This document shows, piece by piece, positions 6,852 through 15,575 of a stretch of 18,859 bases of DNA. The notes beneath the pieces are model-generated. The model did no database searches. It saw only the letters and a program-made list of their open reading frames with translations, and had not been told where the DNA came from. Origin of the DNA: JBOIBN01 sp050739575 (lineage in GTDB: Bacteria; Pseudomonadota; Gammaproteobacteria; JAKDMP01); assembly GCA_050739575.1 (NCBI GenBank), contig JBOIBN010000048.1, forward strand, positions 1 to 18,859, in the 5' to 3' direction. Both the position numbers and the translations under genes were made by a program. The stretch's first letter is position 1. The number at the start of each line of letters is the position of its first letter.

Positions 6852-9185
6852 ATGGACGCACCGCAGGCAAACGGCTATCGACCCACTTGGGCACCCGGTT
6901 CAAAGGACATCGTCGGCACGGCGCTCGGCTCCTCACGCGTGTGGTACACGCTCGCCGAAGGCATCGTGACCGAGGTTTACTATCCCCGGATTGATATCGC
7001 CCAGATCAAGGATCTCGGCTTTATAGTCGCCGACGACGCGGACTTCTGGGTGGAGCTGCGCAAGCATGCCGACTACGCCATCGAGGTCGCGAACGACTGC
7101 ACGCCGGCGGTAACCGTCACCCATCATCACGACCGTTTCAGCTTTCGCATGCGCGTCTGCCCGCACCAGGAACGCGATGTGCTCCTCATTGATTACGAAT
7201 TGCAAAGCGACGACAAGAAACTGCGCCCCTACGTGCTGCTCGCGCCGCGCCCCGGCGGCGACACCGCCCGCTGCGTGGGCGAGGCGCTCCTGGACCGCGG
7301 CCGCCGAGTGCTCTGGGCCGAGGCGGAACCCTTCGGCCTCGCGCTTGCCGCGCGCGATCCCGAAGGCGCCGAAGCCTTCGTCAGGCTTTCCGCCGGCTGC
7401 GTCGGCGCGAGCGACGGCTGGCAGGACTTCAACAGCAATGGGCGCATGAGTTGGGAGTACGACCGCGCCGGCCCGGGCGAAATCGCACTCATGGGTGAAT
7501 TGCCGCGGCGCGCGACGCTCGCCCTGGGCCTATCGGCAAGCAAGGAATCCGCCTCGACGCTGGCCGCCGCCAGTCTCGCCGAGGACTTCGAGGAAATCTG
7601 GCAAGCGCAGATCGACGCTTGGACAGCCTGGGGCGAGACAGTACAGGTACCGAAACTGCCGCCGAAGCTCAAGGCCACGTTCCAGCGTTCGGCGATGGTT
7701 TTGAAAACCCACGGCGACCGCACGTTCCGCGGCGCCATGGTCGCGAGTCTCGCCGTGCCCTGGGGCGAAACGAGCACCAGCCGCGGCGGTTATCACCTGG
7801 TGTGGCCGCGCGACCTCGTGGAAAGCGCGGGCGCGCTCGGCGCGAGCGGTGCCGTCGAAGATTCCCGCGACGTGCTGCGCTATCTGATCGCGACCCAGCA
7901 GACCAACGGCCACTGGCTGCAAAATCAGTGGCTCGGCGGCAAACCTTTCTGGGAGGGTGTGCAGCTCGACGAGACGGCTTTCCCGGTTCTGCTTGCCGGC
8001 CTGCTCGCCGATTACAACGTATTGTCCGGCATCCCGGTAGCGGAAATGGCGCGGCGCGCACTCGGCTTCATCGTGGCGAACGGGCCGTCCACTTCGCAGG
8101 ATCGCTGGGAAGAAGACGCCGGCATCAACAATTTCACCCTGGCCATCATGATCGCGGCGCTGGTGGAAGGCGCGCAGTTCCTCGCCGAACCCGATCGCGG
8201 TACCGCGCTGATGATCGCAGACACCTGGAATTCGCGCATCGAGGACTGGACCTGGGCCGAGGGTACCGACCTTGCCAAGCGGCTGGGCGTCGTCGGCTAT
8301 TACCTGCGGATTGCACCGACCGACGTCCTCGTCCGGGAAGGCGCCAAGGCCGAAGACCTGCTGATAAAGAATCGCTCCTATGACAATCACCTCGCCGCCG
8401 ACGACCAGATTGCAACTGATTTCCTGCAACTCGTGCGCTACGGCTTACGCGGCGCTGACGATCCCAAGATCGTTGCGAGCGTGCGCGCCATGGATAAACT
8501 GCTGCGTACCGATACGCCCAACGGCCCGGTCTGGCACCGCTACAACAACGATGGTTATGGCGAGCATCGCGACGGGCGGCCCTTCGACGGAACCGGCCAC
8601 GGCCGCGGCTGGCCGCTACTGACCGGCGAACGCGGCCACTATGCCGTCGCCGCGGGGGAAGATCCGCTGCCTTATCTCAAGGCGATGGCCGCCATGACCG
8701 GTCCCGGCGGCATGATTCCCGAGCAGGTCTGGGACAGCGATCCGATGCCTGAACGCGGGCTTTATCCCGGCAAGCCGAGCGGCTCGGCGATGCCGCTCGT
8801 ATGGGCTCACGGCGAATTCATCAAGCTTTGCGTCAGCCGCGGCATGCGCGCGCCCTGCGACCGCCCGCCGCTCACATGGGCACGCTACCAGGGCAAGCGG
8901 CCGGACATAGACTGGCGTACCTGGCAATTGCACTGCGCACCACGGCAGATGCCGGCTGGAAATACCCTGCGCCTGTTACTTCCGGAGCCGGCGGTGGTGC
9001 ATTGGGGCCGTGACGGCTGGCAGGACATTGCGGACCTCGCGACGCGGGTGATCGGACTCGGCCTGAACCAGGCCGACCTGCCAACGAAAAAACTGGCGGC
9101 CGGTTCAACGGTGGAAATGACCTTCCACTGGACCGAACGCAACGCCTGGCAGGGCGAGAACTTTCAGGTCGAAATCACCGCCTGA
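6852..9185 (+). CDS. GH15 glucoamylase (glucan 1,4-alpha-glucosidase)
   Basis: A 777-residue enzyme predicted to release glucose from the ends of starch or glycogen-like glucans. The N-terminal beta-sandwich domain (about 1-265, glucodextranase N type) contains YTLAEGIVTEVYYP. The (alpha/alpha)6 GH15 domain (about 270-750) contains HLVWPRD (315-321), WEEDAGINN (419-427) with the likely general acid, and PEQVWD (623-628) with the likely general base Glu624. No signal peptide is seen, so it is probably cytosolic. Start: ATG with AGGAG at 6839-6843, 8 nt upstream. A TATGAT at 6767-6772 could be its -10, but no good -35 is present. Divergent from purT across 180 bp. No hairpin follows the stop. 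Confidence 0.95.
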   Translation: MDAPQANGYRPTWAPGSKDIVGTALGSSRVWYTLAEGIVTEVYYPRIDIAQIKDLGFIVADDADFWVELRKHADYAIEVANDCTPAVTVTHHHDRFSFRMRVCPHQERDVLLIDYELQSDDKKLRPYVLLAPRPGGDTARCVGEALLDRGRRVLWAEAEPFGLALAARDPEGAEAFVRLSAGCVGASDGWQDFNSNGRMSWEYDRAGPGEIALMGELPRRATLALGLSASKESASTLAAASLAEDFEEIWQAQIDAWTAWGETVQVPKLPPKLKATFQRSAMVLKTHGDRTFRGAMVASLAVPWGETSTSRGGYHLVWPRDLVESAGALGASGAVEDSRDVLRYLIATQQTNGHWLQNQWLGGKPFWEGVQLDETAFPVLLAGLLADYNVLSGIPVAEMARRALGFIVANGPSTSQDRWEEDAGINNFTLAIMIAALVEGAQFLAEPDRGTALMIADTWNSRIEDWTWAEGTDLAKRLGVVGYYLRIAPTDVLVREGAKAEDLLIKNRSYDNHLAADDQIATDFLQLVRYGLRGADDPKIVASVRAMDKLLRTDTPNGPVWHRYNNDGYGEHRDGRPFDGTGHGRGWPLLTGERGHYAVAAGEDPLPYLKAMAAMTGPGGMIPEQVWDSDPMPERGLYPGKPSGSAMPLVWAHGEFIKLCVSRGMRAPCDRPPLTWARYQGKRPDIDWRTWQLHCAPRQMPAGNTLRLLLPEPAVVHWGRDGWQDIADLATRVIGLGLNQADLPTKKLAAGSTVEMTFHWTERNAWQGENFQVEITA

Positions 9186-9205
9186 GTCTGTCCACGTCGC
9201 AAGGG

Positions 9206-9234
9206 TTGCCACGGCGCGTCGCTACGGTTATAGT
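9206..9234 (+). promoter_or_regulatory. Sigma70-type promoter for the DUF996 gene
   Basis: TTGCCA (9206-9211), a 17-bp spacer and TATAGT (9229-9234): each box matches consensus at five of six bases. Expected transcription start is near 9241, giving a leader of about 35 nt. This is the best promoter-like sequence seen in the window and separates DUF996 expression from the upstream glucoamylase gene. Confidence 0.7.
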
Positions 9235-9275
9235 CAGCCGCACAACTTCATTCATTTATCCCGGGAGGGATGCAA

Positions 9276-9887
9276 ATGGACAATACCACCAAGCTGCTTG
9301 GCGGCTGGGGCTATATCGCCGTACTCGTCTTCGGAATATGCACGAGCTTCCTCGGTCCCGTAGGCTTTATCCTCTGGCTTGCGGGGCTTGTCATACTGAT
9401 GGTCGCCTACTTTCGCGCGGCCAACGAATACAACCGGCCGGCGATTCGCAACGACGCGATGATCGGCCTGATCCTTACCGTCGTCGCCGGCCTCGTATTC
9501 ATGTTTTTCATCGGCGCCTCGATTTTCGGACTCTTTCTTCATGCCGGAACCGCGTTCAGCCTGGCCGCTTTCGGCGGACGCCTGATCGCCGGTCTCATCA
9601 TTATGTGGCTGCTCGGCATCGTCGGTGCCTGGTTCTGGTTTCGGGCCTCCGCAGCGCTCACCGAAGCGAGCGGTCAGGGGCTTTTCAAGACCGGCGGCCT
9701 GCTGATCTTCATCGGTGCGATCATTATCATTATCCCCATCCTCGGGTGGCTCGTGCTCTTTGTCGGCCAAATCCTGCAGACCGTCGGCTTCTTCACCACG
9801 CCGGACAGGGTTCAGGTGCAGCAAGTCGGCGTTGCACCCATCATGTCTACGGCCCCGCCGCCACCGGCGTCGCCGCCCACGGTCTGA
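9276..9887 (+). CDS. DUF996 family multi-pass membrane protein
   Basis: A 203-residue inner-membrane protein of unknown function resembling DUF996 (PF06195). The family-like start TTKLLGGWGYIAVLVFG is followed by about five to six hydrophobic segments, including the very hydrophobic LLIFIGAIIIIIPILGWLVLFVG near the end, then a Pro-rich cytosolic or external tail (PPPPASPPTV). Start choice: GGAGG at 9264-9268 is 7 nt before the ATG at 9276 but only 1 nt before the ATG at 9270, so the second ATG is preferred. It has its own promoter and a downstream hairpin. No neighbour suggests a role. Confidence 0.8.
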   Translation: MDNTTKLLGGWGYIAVLVFGICTSFLGPVGFILWLAGLVILMVAYFRAANEYNRPAIRNDAMIGLILTVVAGLVFMFFIGASIFGLFLHAGTAFSLAAFGGRLIAGLIIMWLLGIVGAWFWFRASAALTEASGQGLFKTGGLLIFIGAIIIIIPILGWLVLFVGQILQTVGFFTTPDRVQVQQVGVAPIMSTAPPPPASPPTV

Positions 9888-9903
9888 TCCGCCTTCTATC
9901 GAT

Positions 9904-9936
9904 CAAACCGCCGCCTCAGGACGAGGCGACGGTTTG
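9904..9936. terminator. Bidirectional terminator between convergent genes
   Basis: CAAACCG-C-CGCCTC (9904-9917) pairs with GAGGCG-A-CGGTTTG (9923-9936) around loop AGGAC: 13 bp with one mismatch. The plus side continues with GCATTTTCTG, a short T-run for the DUF996 transcript. The stop codon of the converging sortilin-like gene (9916-9918) is inside the stem and loop. Confidence 0.75.
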
Positions 9937-12900
9937 CATTTTCTGCCAGTTGGCAAGTAGCGCGTCGAGCTTCTTCTTGTAGTCGGCGTAAACGGCGCGC
10001 TGGCCCTGCGTTGGAGCGGCGTCCGCCGCTTCGAGATTGGTCGCGAGCGTATCGAGCACGCCAGCGACGTTACTGAGCGAATCGTCGCCTCCGTCGCGCC
10101 AGTTCTCGATCGCCGAGATATGCGCGGCATCGCCATTGTTCTGCTTCAGCGTAGCGAGGGTTTTGCCGCTCGCGTCGTAGGCGGCAATCGCGCGCCCGAG
10201 ATCCGCCGAAATCTCGTTTTCGAGTGCGAGGTTCGCGGCGAGCGCCTGCGCGGTCACATCCACGCGCGGATCCAGCTTCACCGTCAACGGTGCGGAATAA
10301 TTCTTGCCGTCCACCGCAAGCGTCACGGTATATTTACCGGGCAACGCGAGCGCACCCTGCGGAAGGAGCGGGGTATCGCCGGGGAAAACCGCCGAGATGG
10401 AATACTGATAAGTGATCGCCGGTGGCCGCGGCCAGCGCAGATTCCACACAAAGCGGTGCATGCCCGCGTCCGCGGCAAGACCAGACGCCTTGCCCACCCA
10501 ACCAGCCTCGAAGTAACGGTCGGCGGGAAGCGCTTCGGGCTGCGCGGCGCTGGAAAATTGCCGCACGACTTTGCCCGACGCATCGGTGACGGTGAGCGTG
10601 ACCGGACCGCTCGCGTCCTGCTTCAGCCAGTAATCAATGATCGCGCCCGTCGGCGGATTCACGGCATTCGGCTCGGAGGGCGGCGGCGGCGTGTCCTTGT
10701 TTTCGCTGCCGCGCAAGCGCACCGCTACCGCCGGCGTGAAAAGGTGTGCGGGCGAGGCTGCGATTGTGGCGCTCACTTCGCGCAGCGGCTCGATGTCATC
10801 GAGCGACCAGAACCCGCGGCCCATGGTCGCGGCTATGAGATCGTCGTTATGTATGGTGAGTGAACGCACCGAGGTGGTCGGCAGGTTCAGGCCGAGCGGC
10901 TGCCAGTTATCGCCCGCATCAAAGGAGACATAGACGCTGCGGTCGGTGCCGGCAAAGAGAAGGCCGCGGCGCACGGGATCGGCGGCGACCGTCTGGACGA
11001 ATTCATCGGCGGGCAGGCCCGCAACGATCTTTTGCCAATGCGCACCGCCGTCGGTGGTGCGGAAGACGAGCGGATTGTCCTGGTCCAGCCGGTGCGTGTC
11101 CACGGCGACGTAGGCCGTGCCGCCCGCGAAGGGCGAAGGTGCGATGTCGTTTACCCTACCCCACAGCGGCATTCCCGACGGCGTCACGTTCTTCCAGTGC
11201 CCGGCGTTATCGGTCGAAAGCTGCACCTCGCCGTCGTCGGTCCCAACCCAGATTATCTCGGCATTTTTCGGCGAAGGTGCAATCGTGAAGATCACGCCGA
11301 AGCCACAGGCTTTCGCTGCCGCAAGCGAATCCTGTGCGCTCGCGCAGTCTTTTGCGTTTGGATCTTTTCCGGAGAGATCGGGGCTTGCGATCTGCCAGTT
11401 CGCGCCGTTGTCGGTCGAGCTGAACAGCAGCTGCGCGCCGAAGTACATCGGATGCGTCTTACCGTAACCGAAGGCGATCGGATTGATCCAGGTGTAGCGG
11501 TACTTGACCGTGCGCGGATCGGCGCCGTAGGAAGAAACCGGCCACGGCGACACGTCGGTGACCTGATGCGTCGCGGCATCCCAGCGCGAAACAGAACCGC
11601 CGAGTCCGCTGCCGAATACGACGCTCGGATCGCCCGGCTTGGGAATGTCGAAGTCGCGCTCGTCGCCGCCGACCGGATGCCACTGACGCGTTCCGATCAC
11701 ACCGTTTGGCCCGCGGCTCGCGATCGAGACCGTGCCCGAATCCTGCTGGCCGCCGTAAATGCGATAGGGAAACTGGTCGTCGGTCGCGACGTGGTAGAAC
11801 TGCCCGGTCGGCTGGTTGTACCAGCTCGACCAGGTCTTGCCGCCGTTCACCGTGACGACGCAGCCTTGATCGGAGGCGGTGATCATGTGATCCGGCGCCT
11901 GCGGATTGATCCACAGGAAGTGATAGTCGTCGCCGCCGGGCGAGCCTTTGATGATCGTGAAGTGCACACCGCCGTCGGTGGACTTGTGGATCGAGCGGCC
12001 CACCACGTACACGGTGTCGGCATCGTTCGGGGCGACGGTCAGACGGCTGAAGTAATCCGAGACGAGTTCGGAGTCGGCGTTTATCAGTTTCCAATTCCCT
12101 CCGCCGTCGTCGGAGCGATACAGGCCGGAACCGCCGCCGCTCATCATGTTGTCCGCGCCGATCTTGCCGGAGGCGACGATCGTCGCGTACACGGTGGTGC
12201 CCTTCGCCGCAAGCCCGATGCGTCCGAGTTCGCCCGCGGGCAAACCGCCGCCGGTGAGCTTGTGCCAGGTTTGGCCGCCGTCGCTGCTTTTGTAAATGCC
12301 CGAACCCGGCCCCGCCTGCGGCTGGAAATAGTCCAACCAGGGATGCATGCGCATCTGCCAGGCGGCGGCGTAAACGGTATCGGGATGTTGCGGATCGCGG
12401 GCGAGATCCACCACGCCGGTGTCGGCGTTCACGAACAAGGTTTTCTGCCAATGCGCACCGCCGTCACGCGTGACGAACACGCCGCGTTCCGGATTGGGTC
12501 CGAAGATGTGGCCTAGCGCCGCAACCAGAACGTGATTCGGATCCTGCGGATCGATCAGGATGCGTCCGATGTGGCGCGTCGCCTCAAGCCCGACGTGACT
12601 CCAGGTCTTGCCGCCGTCACCGGAACGATACACGCCGTCGCCGCCCGCAATGTCGTAGCGCGCGGCGACCTGTCCGGTGCCGACGTAGATGACGTTGGGA
12701 TTCGAGGGCGCAATTGCGATCGCGCCGACTGCGGCCGAACCCTCGTGCTGCATCAGCGGCTGCCAGGTGCGTCCGGCGTCGGTCGTCTTCCAGACGCCGC
12801 CGTCGGCGGCACCGAAATAAAACGTGTCCGGCTCACTCGGCACGCCTGCCGCCATCGTCGCCCAGCCGCCGCGAAACGGGCCGACCAGACGCCACTGGAG

Positions 12901-13002
12901 TCCCTGAAAAAGAGATAGCGACGAGGTCGCCGGCGCCGCCCATGCAAGCGGTGCCGCCACCAGACCCAAGAACGCTATCAGGACACGTTGACGCAGCAAC
13001 AT
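9916..13002 (-). CDS. Secreted sortilin/VPS10-like BNR (Asp-box) beta-propeller protein
   Basis: A 1028-residue exported protein. The signal peptide MLLRQRVLIAFLGLVAAPLAWA ends with an AWA-AP cleavage site near residue 22. Residues about 35-720 hold many propeller-blade repeats with Asp-box style turns such as SGDGGKTWSHV, TRDGGAHWQKT, SSDGGQTWHKL, SDDGGGNWKLI and STDGGVHF. The final 300 residues look like beta domains (GKYTVTLAVDGKNYSAPLTVKLDP) plus a helical end. Such proteins are often annotated as glycosyl hydrolase or exo-sialidase, but Asp boxes alone do not prove enzymatic activity. Start: ATG with GGAG 6-7 nt upstream and a promoter-like pair just before it. The long open frames on the opposite strand are shadows. 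Confidence 0.9.
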   Translation of the reverse strand: MLLRQRVLIAFLGLVAAPLAWAAPATSSLSLFQGLQWRLVGPFRGGWATMAAGVPSEPDTFYFGAADGGVWKTTDAGRTWQPLMQHEGSAAVGAIAIAPSNPNVIYVGTGQVAARYDIAGGDGVYRSGDGGKTWSHVGLEATRHIGRILIDPQDPNHVLVAALGHIFGPNPERGVFVTRDGGAHWQKTLFVNADTGVVDLARDPQHPDTVYAAAWQMRMHPWLDYFQPQAGPGSGIYKSSDGGQTWHKLTGGGLPAGELGRIGLAAKGTTVYATIVASGKIGADNMMSGGGSGLYRSDDGGGNWKLINADSELVSDYFSRLTVAPNDADTVYVVGRSIHKSTDGGVHFTIIKGSPGGDDYHFLWINPQAPDHMITASDQGCVVTVNGGKTWSSWYNQPTGQFYHVATDDQFPYRIYGGQQDSGTVSIASRGPNGVIGTRQWHPVGGDERDFDIPKPGDPSVVFGSGLGGSVSRWDAATHQVTDVSPWPVSSYGADPRTVKYRYTWINPIAFGYGKTHPMYFGAQLLFSSTDNGANWQIASPDLSGKDPNAKDCASAQDSLAAAKACGFGVIFTIAPSPKNAEIIWVGTDDGEVQLSTDNAGHWKNVTPSGMPLWGRVNDIAPSPFAGGTAYVAVDTHRLDQDNPLVFRTTDGGAHWQKIVAGLPADEFVQTVAADPVRRGLLFAGTDRSVYVSFDAGDNWQPLGLNLPTTSVRSLTIHNDDLIAATMGRGFWSLDDIEPLREVSATIAASPAHLFTPAVAVRLRGSENKDTPPPPSEPNAVNPPTGAIIDYWLKQDASGPVTLTVTDASGKVVRQFSSAAQPEALPADRYFEAGWVGKASGLAADAGMHRFVWNLRWPRPPAITYQYSISAVFPGDTPLLPQGALALPGKYTVTLAVDGKNYSAPLTVKLDPRVDVTAQALAANLALENEISADLGRAIAAYDASGKTLATLKQNNGDAAHISAIENWRDGGDDSLSNVAGVLDTLATNLEAADAAPTQGQRAVYADYKKKLDALLANWQKMQTVASS

Positions 13003-13031
13003 CGCAAACTCCGGCGCGGGATCAGCTTTGA

Positions 13032-13060
13032 ATTATGCGCCGTCCGCCCACATATTTCCA
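13032..13060 (-). promoter_or_regulatory. Probable promoter of the sortilin-like gene
   Basis: On the minus strand TGGAAA (13055-13060), a 17-bp spacer and CATAAT (13032-13037) match sigma70 boxes at four and five of six bases. The implied start near 13025 leaves a leader of about 22 nt, enough for the GGAG site before the ATG at 13002. Confidence 0.5.
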
Positions 13061-13199
13061 AATCCCCTCCTTACTGCCAACGATAAAAAGGCAGACTCTA
13101 TATAAACTCTCGGCTTCAATTGGGTGAGTAGAGAAAACGGAACGCGGGGCGGCATCGCGTGTTGGATTTTCCAATCTCGTGGATGACGCCGAGCCGCGC

Positions 13200-13440
13200 A
13201 GCCCAGCTCGGGTAACAGCCCGCCCGCAGGGCGGGGCGAGCCACGGATGGCGAAGCCGGCGCAGTCGGGCCACGGATGACCCGTGTGCGCCGCCCCGAGA
13301 CGGGCGAGCAGCGAGGGAACGCGGCTGAAATTGCATCGTCCGCGAGGCGATTTCAGACAAGCGCGTCATCCCCGGGCGACTTCCTTTGGTTACTTTCCTT
13401 GTTCGCACAAGGAAAGTAACTCGCCGTGCGGGGGCGAGAC
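13200..13440 (+). repeat. Multi-hairpin intergenic element R3 (same terminal hairpin, different body)
   Basis: Fills most of the 563-bp divergent gap between the sortilin-like and SIMPL genes. In order: CCCGCCC/GGGCGGG around GCA near 13220; two copies of CCACGGATG about 30 bp apart; a TGAAATTGC/GCGATTTCA imperfect hairpin near 13325-13355; then the HP-C type hairpin at 13388-13420, GGTTACTTTCCTTG with CAAGGAAAGTAAC around TTCGCA. The stretch before HP-C (GGGCGACTTCCTTT) resembles that in R2 (GGGCGTCTTTTCTTT). The body does not match R1 or R2. From memory similar text is common between genes in Xanthomonadales. Short open frames here are spurious. Confidence 0.75.
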
Positions 13441-13565
13441 CCCGTCTGCACAAGCGTTTGCTCTTGGCATAACATCTGGGTTTGCCGTCGATCTAACCGA
13501 TCTCCGACTGGCGGAACTTGGCCCCAACGTGGCACCATGAACAAACCTCTTCACGGAGCCGGACC

Positions 13566-14291
13566 ATGATCGGACCCCGTACCGCGCTGATACTCGGCTT
13601 GTGCATGACGACGCTTGCGGCCGCGCCACTCGCCCGCGCCGACAACGCTTGCACGCCGCGCAGCGTAAACGTTTCCGGCCAGGGCAGCGCCGATGCCGCA
13701 CCCGGCCTCTACGTCTTTCACGTCGGCATTGCCCAGCGCGGCACCGACGTGCGCGCCGCCAACGCCGCGGTGGACAAAGCGGCCGCGGCCACGGTGAATG
13801 CGGCCCGTGCGGCGGGGCTCGCCAAGGCGGATATACAGAGCACGGATGTCTCGATCAGCCCCGTTTACGACTCCAATGCCAAACCCGGGGAACCGCAGAT
13901 TTACGAAGTCGCGCGCAGCCTGACGCTGACGCTGCACGATCCGACGCGCTATGCGAATCTCGTCGAGGGACTGATCCAGGCCGGCGTCAATCGCATCACG
14001 AACATCGAAGCGAAGCCCGCCGATCCGCAGGCGCTTGCCGACCAGGCACTCGCCGCGGCCGTCGCCGACGCCCGGCACAAGGCGCAGCTGATTGCACAGA
14101 ATCTTGGCGTCAAACTCGGGCCGGCCATGCAGCTTTCCGAAAACGGCGGCTTCCAGCCGCAGCCGCGCATGATGGCCATGAGCGCGGGCGCATCCGCCAA
14201 AGAAGGCGGCTACGAGCCGGGGCAGATCACGACGCAGGCGCAGGTGTCAGCGCAATTCGAACTCGCGCCCTCGGGCTGCCCGCAAGGCTAA
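13566..14291 (+). CDS. Secreted SIMPL (DUF541) domain protein
   Basis: A 241-residue periplasmic protein. The preferred ATG at 13566 has GGAG 7 nt upstream (13555-13558) and begins a clear signal peptide (MIGPRTALILGLCMTTLAAAPLARA, cleavage near ARA-DN). The frame open from 13518 would bury it. The mature part has the family wording: VNVSGQGSADAAPGLYVFHVG, GLAKADIQSTDVSISPVYD, a YEVARSLTLTLHD strand and ADQALAAAVADARHKAQLIAQNLGVKLG. SIMPL proteins are periplasmic or surface proteins; a few are linked to oxidative stress or outer-membrane functions, but the role is mostly unknown. It diverges from the sortilin-like gene and precedes a permease gene by 118 bp. Confidence 0.92.
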   Translation: MIGPRTALILGLCMTTLAAAPLARADNACTPRSVNVSGQGSADAAPGLYVFHVGIAQRGTDVRAANAAVDKAAAATVNAARAAGLAKADIQSTDVSISPVYDSNAKPGEPQIYEVARSLTLTLHDPTRYANLVEGLIQAGVNRITNIEAKPADPQALADQALAAAVADARHKAQLIAQNLGVKLGPAMQLSENGGFQPQPRMMAMSAGASAKEGGYEPGQITTQAQVSAQFELAPSGCPQG

Positions 14292-14409
14292 CGGCACGCC
14301 GCCCGGGCCTGCCTTCAGCCGTGATGTGGGCGAATCTTCCTTGCCGTCATTCAGCGGAATCTGACACATAAGCGACTCGAACCCCAACAAACCACTTCTC
14401 ACCGACGGC

Positions 14410-15513
14410 TTGTATCCACCGCCGCATCCCGCGTATTCGCTGCGGCGGGATTATCTGCTGTGGGTGTTCGTCGCGGCGTTTATCGTTTTGACCGCGCTTG
14501 CGCCGCGGAAGATCGCGAGCTATCCGGGGCTCGTGAACTGGCGCACGATCGCCACCCTGCTCGGACTAATGATTCTGACTAAGGGCATCGAGCGCAGCGG
14601 CTGGCTGCATCGGATCGGGCACCTCGTCGTCACGCGTATCGCGAGCGAACGGCGGCTCGCACTGTTTCTTGTCATGAGTTCGGCGCTTGCCGCCATGCTG
14701 CTCACCAACGACATTGCGCTTTTCGTGGTGGTGCCGCTCACACTCGGCCTCGGCGAATTCGCCGAGCTGCCGCTGCGCCGGCTGGTGATTTTCGAAGCGC
14801 TCGCGGTGAACGCGGGCTCGATGTTGACACCGATCGGCAACCCGCAGAACATCTTCCTGTGGCAGAAGTCCGGGGTGCAGTTCGGCGCCTTCGTGTCGCA
14901 CATGCTGCCGCCCTTCCTTATCGCCATCGTCTGCCTTCTGATCCTGACCGCGGCGGCGTTTTCCGCCCGACGCATCAAGGCCAATCACGCCGACGGCGTG
15001 TTCTTTCTCCACAAACCGCTGCTCGCGACGTCGGCGCTGTTTTACGTGCCGTTTCTGGTGCTGGCCGATCTGCACTACCCGGAGATCGCGCTCGCCCTCG
15101 TCGCCGTGGTGTTTCTCGTCGCGTTCCCGAAGCTGCTGCGACGAATCGACTGGTCGTTGATGGTGGTCTTCGTGCTGATGTTCGTCGATCTCGGCCTGCT
15201 CGGACAATATCCCGTTTTCGCAAACCTGAATCTCGCCCATCCGGGAACCTTGTACGTGACTGGTGCCGTCGTTTCGCAAGTCATCAGCAACGTGCCCGCC
15301 GCCATCCTGCTCGCGAAACATTCCACGGACTGGACAACCATCGCCTGGGCGGTTGACGTGGGCGCCTTCGGCACCGTCATCGCCTCGCTCGCGAATCTCA
15401 TCGCGTTGCGCCTCGGCCGCCAGCGCGGCAGCTATGTCGCCTTTCACGCCTGGTCGCTGCCGTTTTTCGTCGTGGTCGGCACGCTCGTCTGGTTATGGCT
15501 GAAATTCGTTTGA
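14410..15513 (+). CDS. Ion-transporter-superfamily permease (SLC13/ArsB-like)
   Basis: A 367-residue inner-membrane protein with about ten hydrophobic helices. It shows the two inverted halves of the ArsB/NhaD/SLC13 fold. Half one has LLTNDIALFVVVPL (97-110) and NAGSMLTPIGNPQN (134-147); half two has SQVISNVPAAILL and GAFGTVIASLANLIAL, which lacks the second Gly and the Pro normally seen. The substrate (anion, carboxylate or arsenite-type) cannot be told. Start is unsure: no ATG precedes the first helix, TTG at 14410 has no visible ribosome site, and the in-frame region back to the stop at 14362 (SDSNPNKPLLTDG) looks coding, so an ATA at 14368 with GGAA upstream is possible. The gene converges on M61 with a 62-bp gap. 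Confidence 0.82.
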   Translation: MYPPPHPAYSLRRDYLLWVFVAAFIVLTALAPRKIASYPGLVNWRTIATLLGLMILTKGIERSGWLHRIGHLVVTRIASERRLALFLVMSSALAAMLLTNDIALFVVVPLTLGLGEFAELPLRRLVIFEALAVNAGSMLTPIGNPQNIFLWQKSGVQFGAFVSHMLPPFLIAIVCLLILTAAAFSARRIKANHADGVFFLHKPLLATSALFYVPFLVLADLHYPEIALALVAVVFLVAFPKLLRRIDWSLMVVFVLMFVDLGLLGQYPVFANLNLAHPGTLYVTGAVVSQVISNVPAAILLAKHSTDWTTIAWAVDVGAFGTVIASLANLIALRLGRQRGSYVAFHAWSLPFFVVVGTLVWLWLKFV

Positions 15514-15575
15514 CATCCCGCCGTTGCAACAAAATGTCCAGCGGAATTCCGGCAGATAATCGCGGATAAACCCGC

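Noticed and set aside
7530..8429. A 299-codon minus-strand open frame
   Set aside because: Antisense to the glucoamylase catalytic domain, whose motifs are intact on the plus strand.
11032..12516. A 494-codon plus-strand open frame
   Set aside because: It lies wholly antisense to the sortilin-like gene; composition is Arg/Ala/Val/Gly-rich shadow coding with no domain wording. High GC in the real gene removes stops on the other strand.
13022..13453. A 143-codon minus-strand open frame in the divergent gap
   Set aside because: It is the translation of repeat R3 and shares its wording with the other repeat-derived frames; no independent evidence of coding.
14566..15447. A 293-codon minus-strand open frame
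   Set aside because: Antisense to the permease; extremely rich in Arg, His, Glu and Asp, as expected for the complement of a membrane protein gene.
15514..15575. Possible terminator between the permease and M61 genes
   Set aside because: Only the CGGAATTCCG palindrome without loop and a short GCGG/CCGC stem are present; no T-run, so unsupported.
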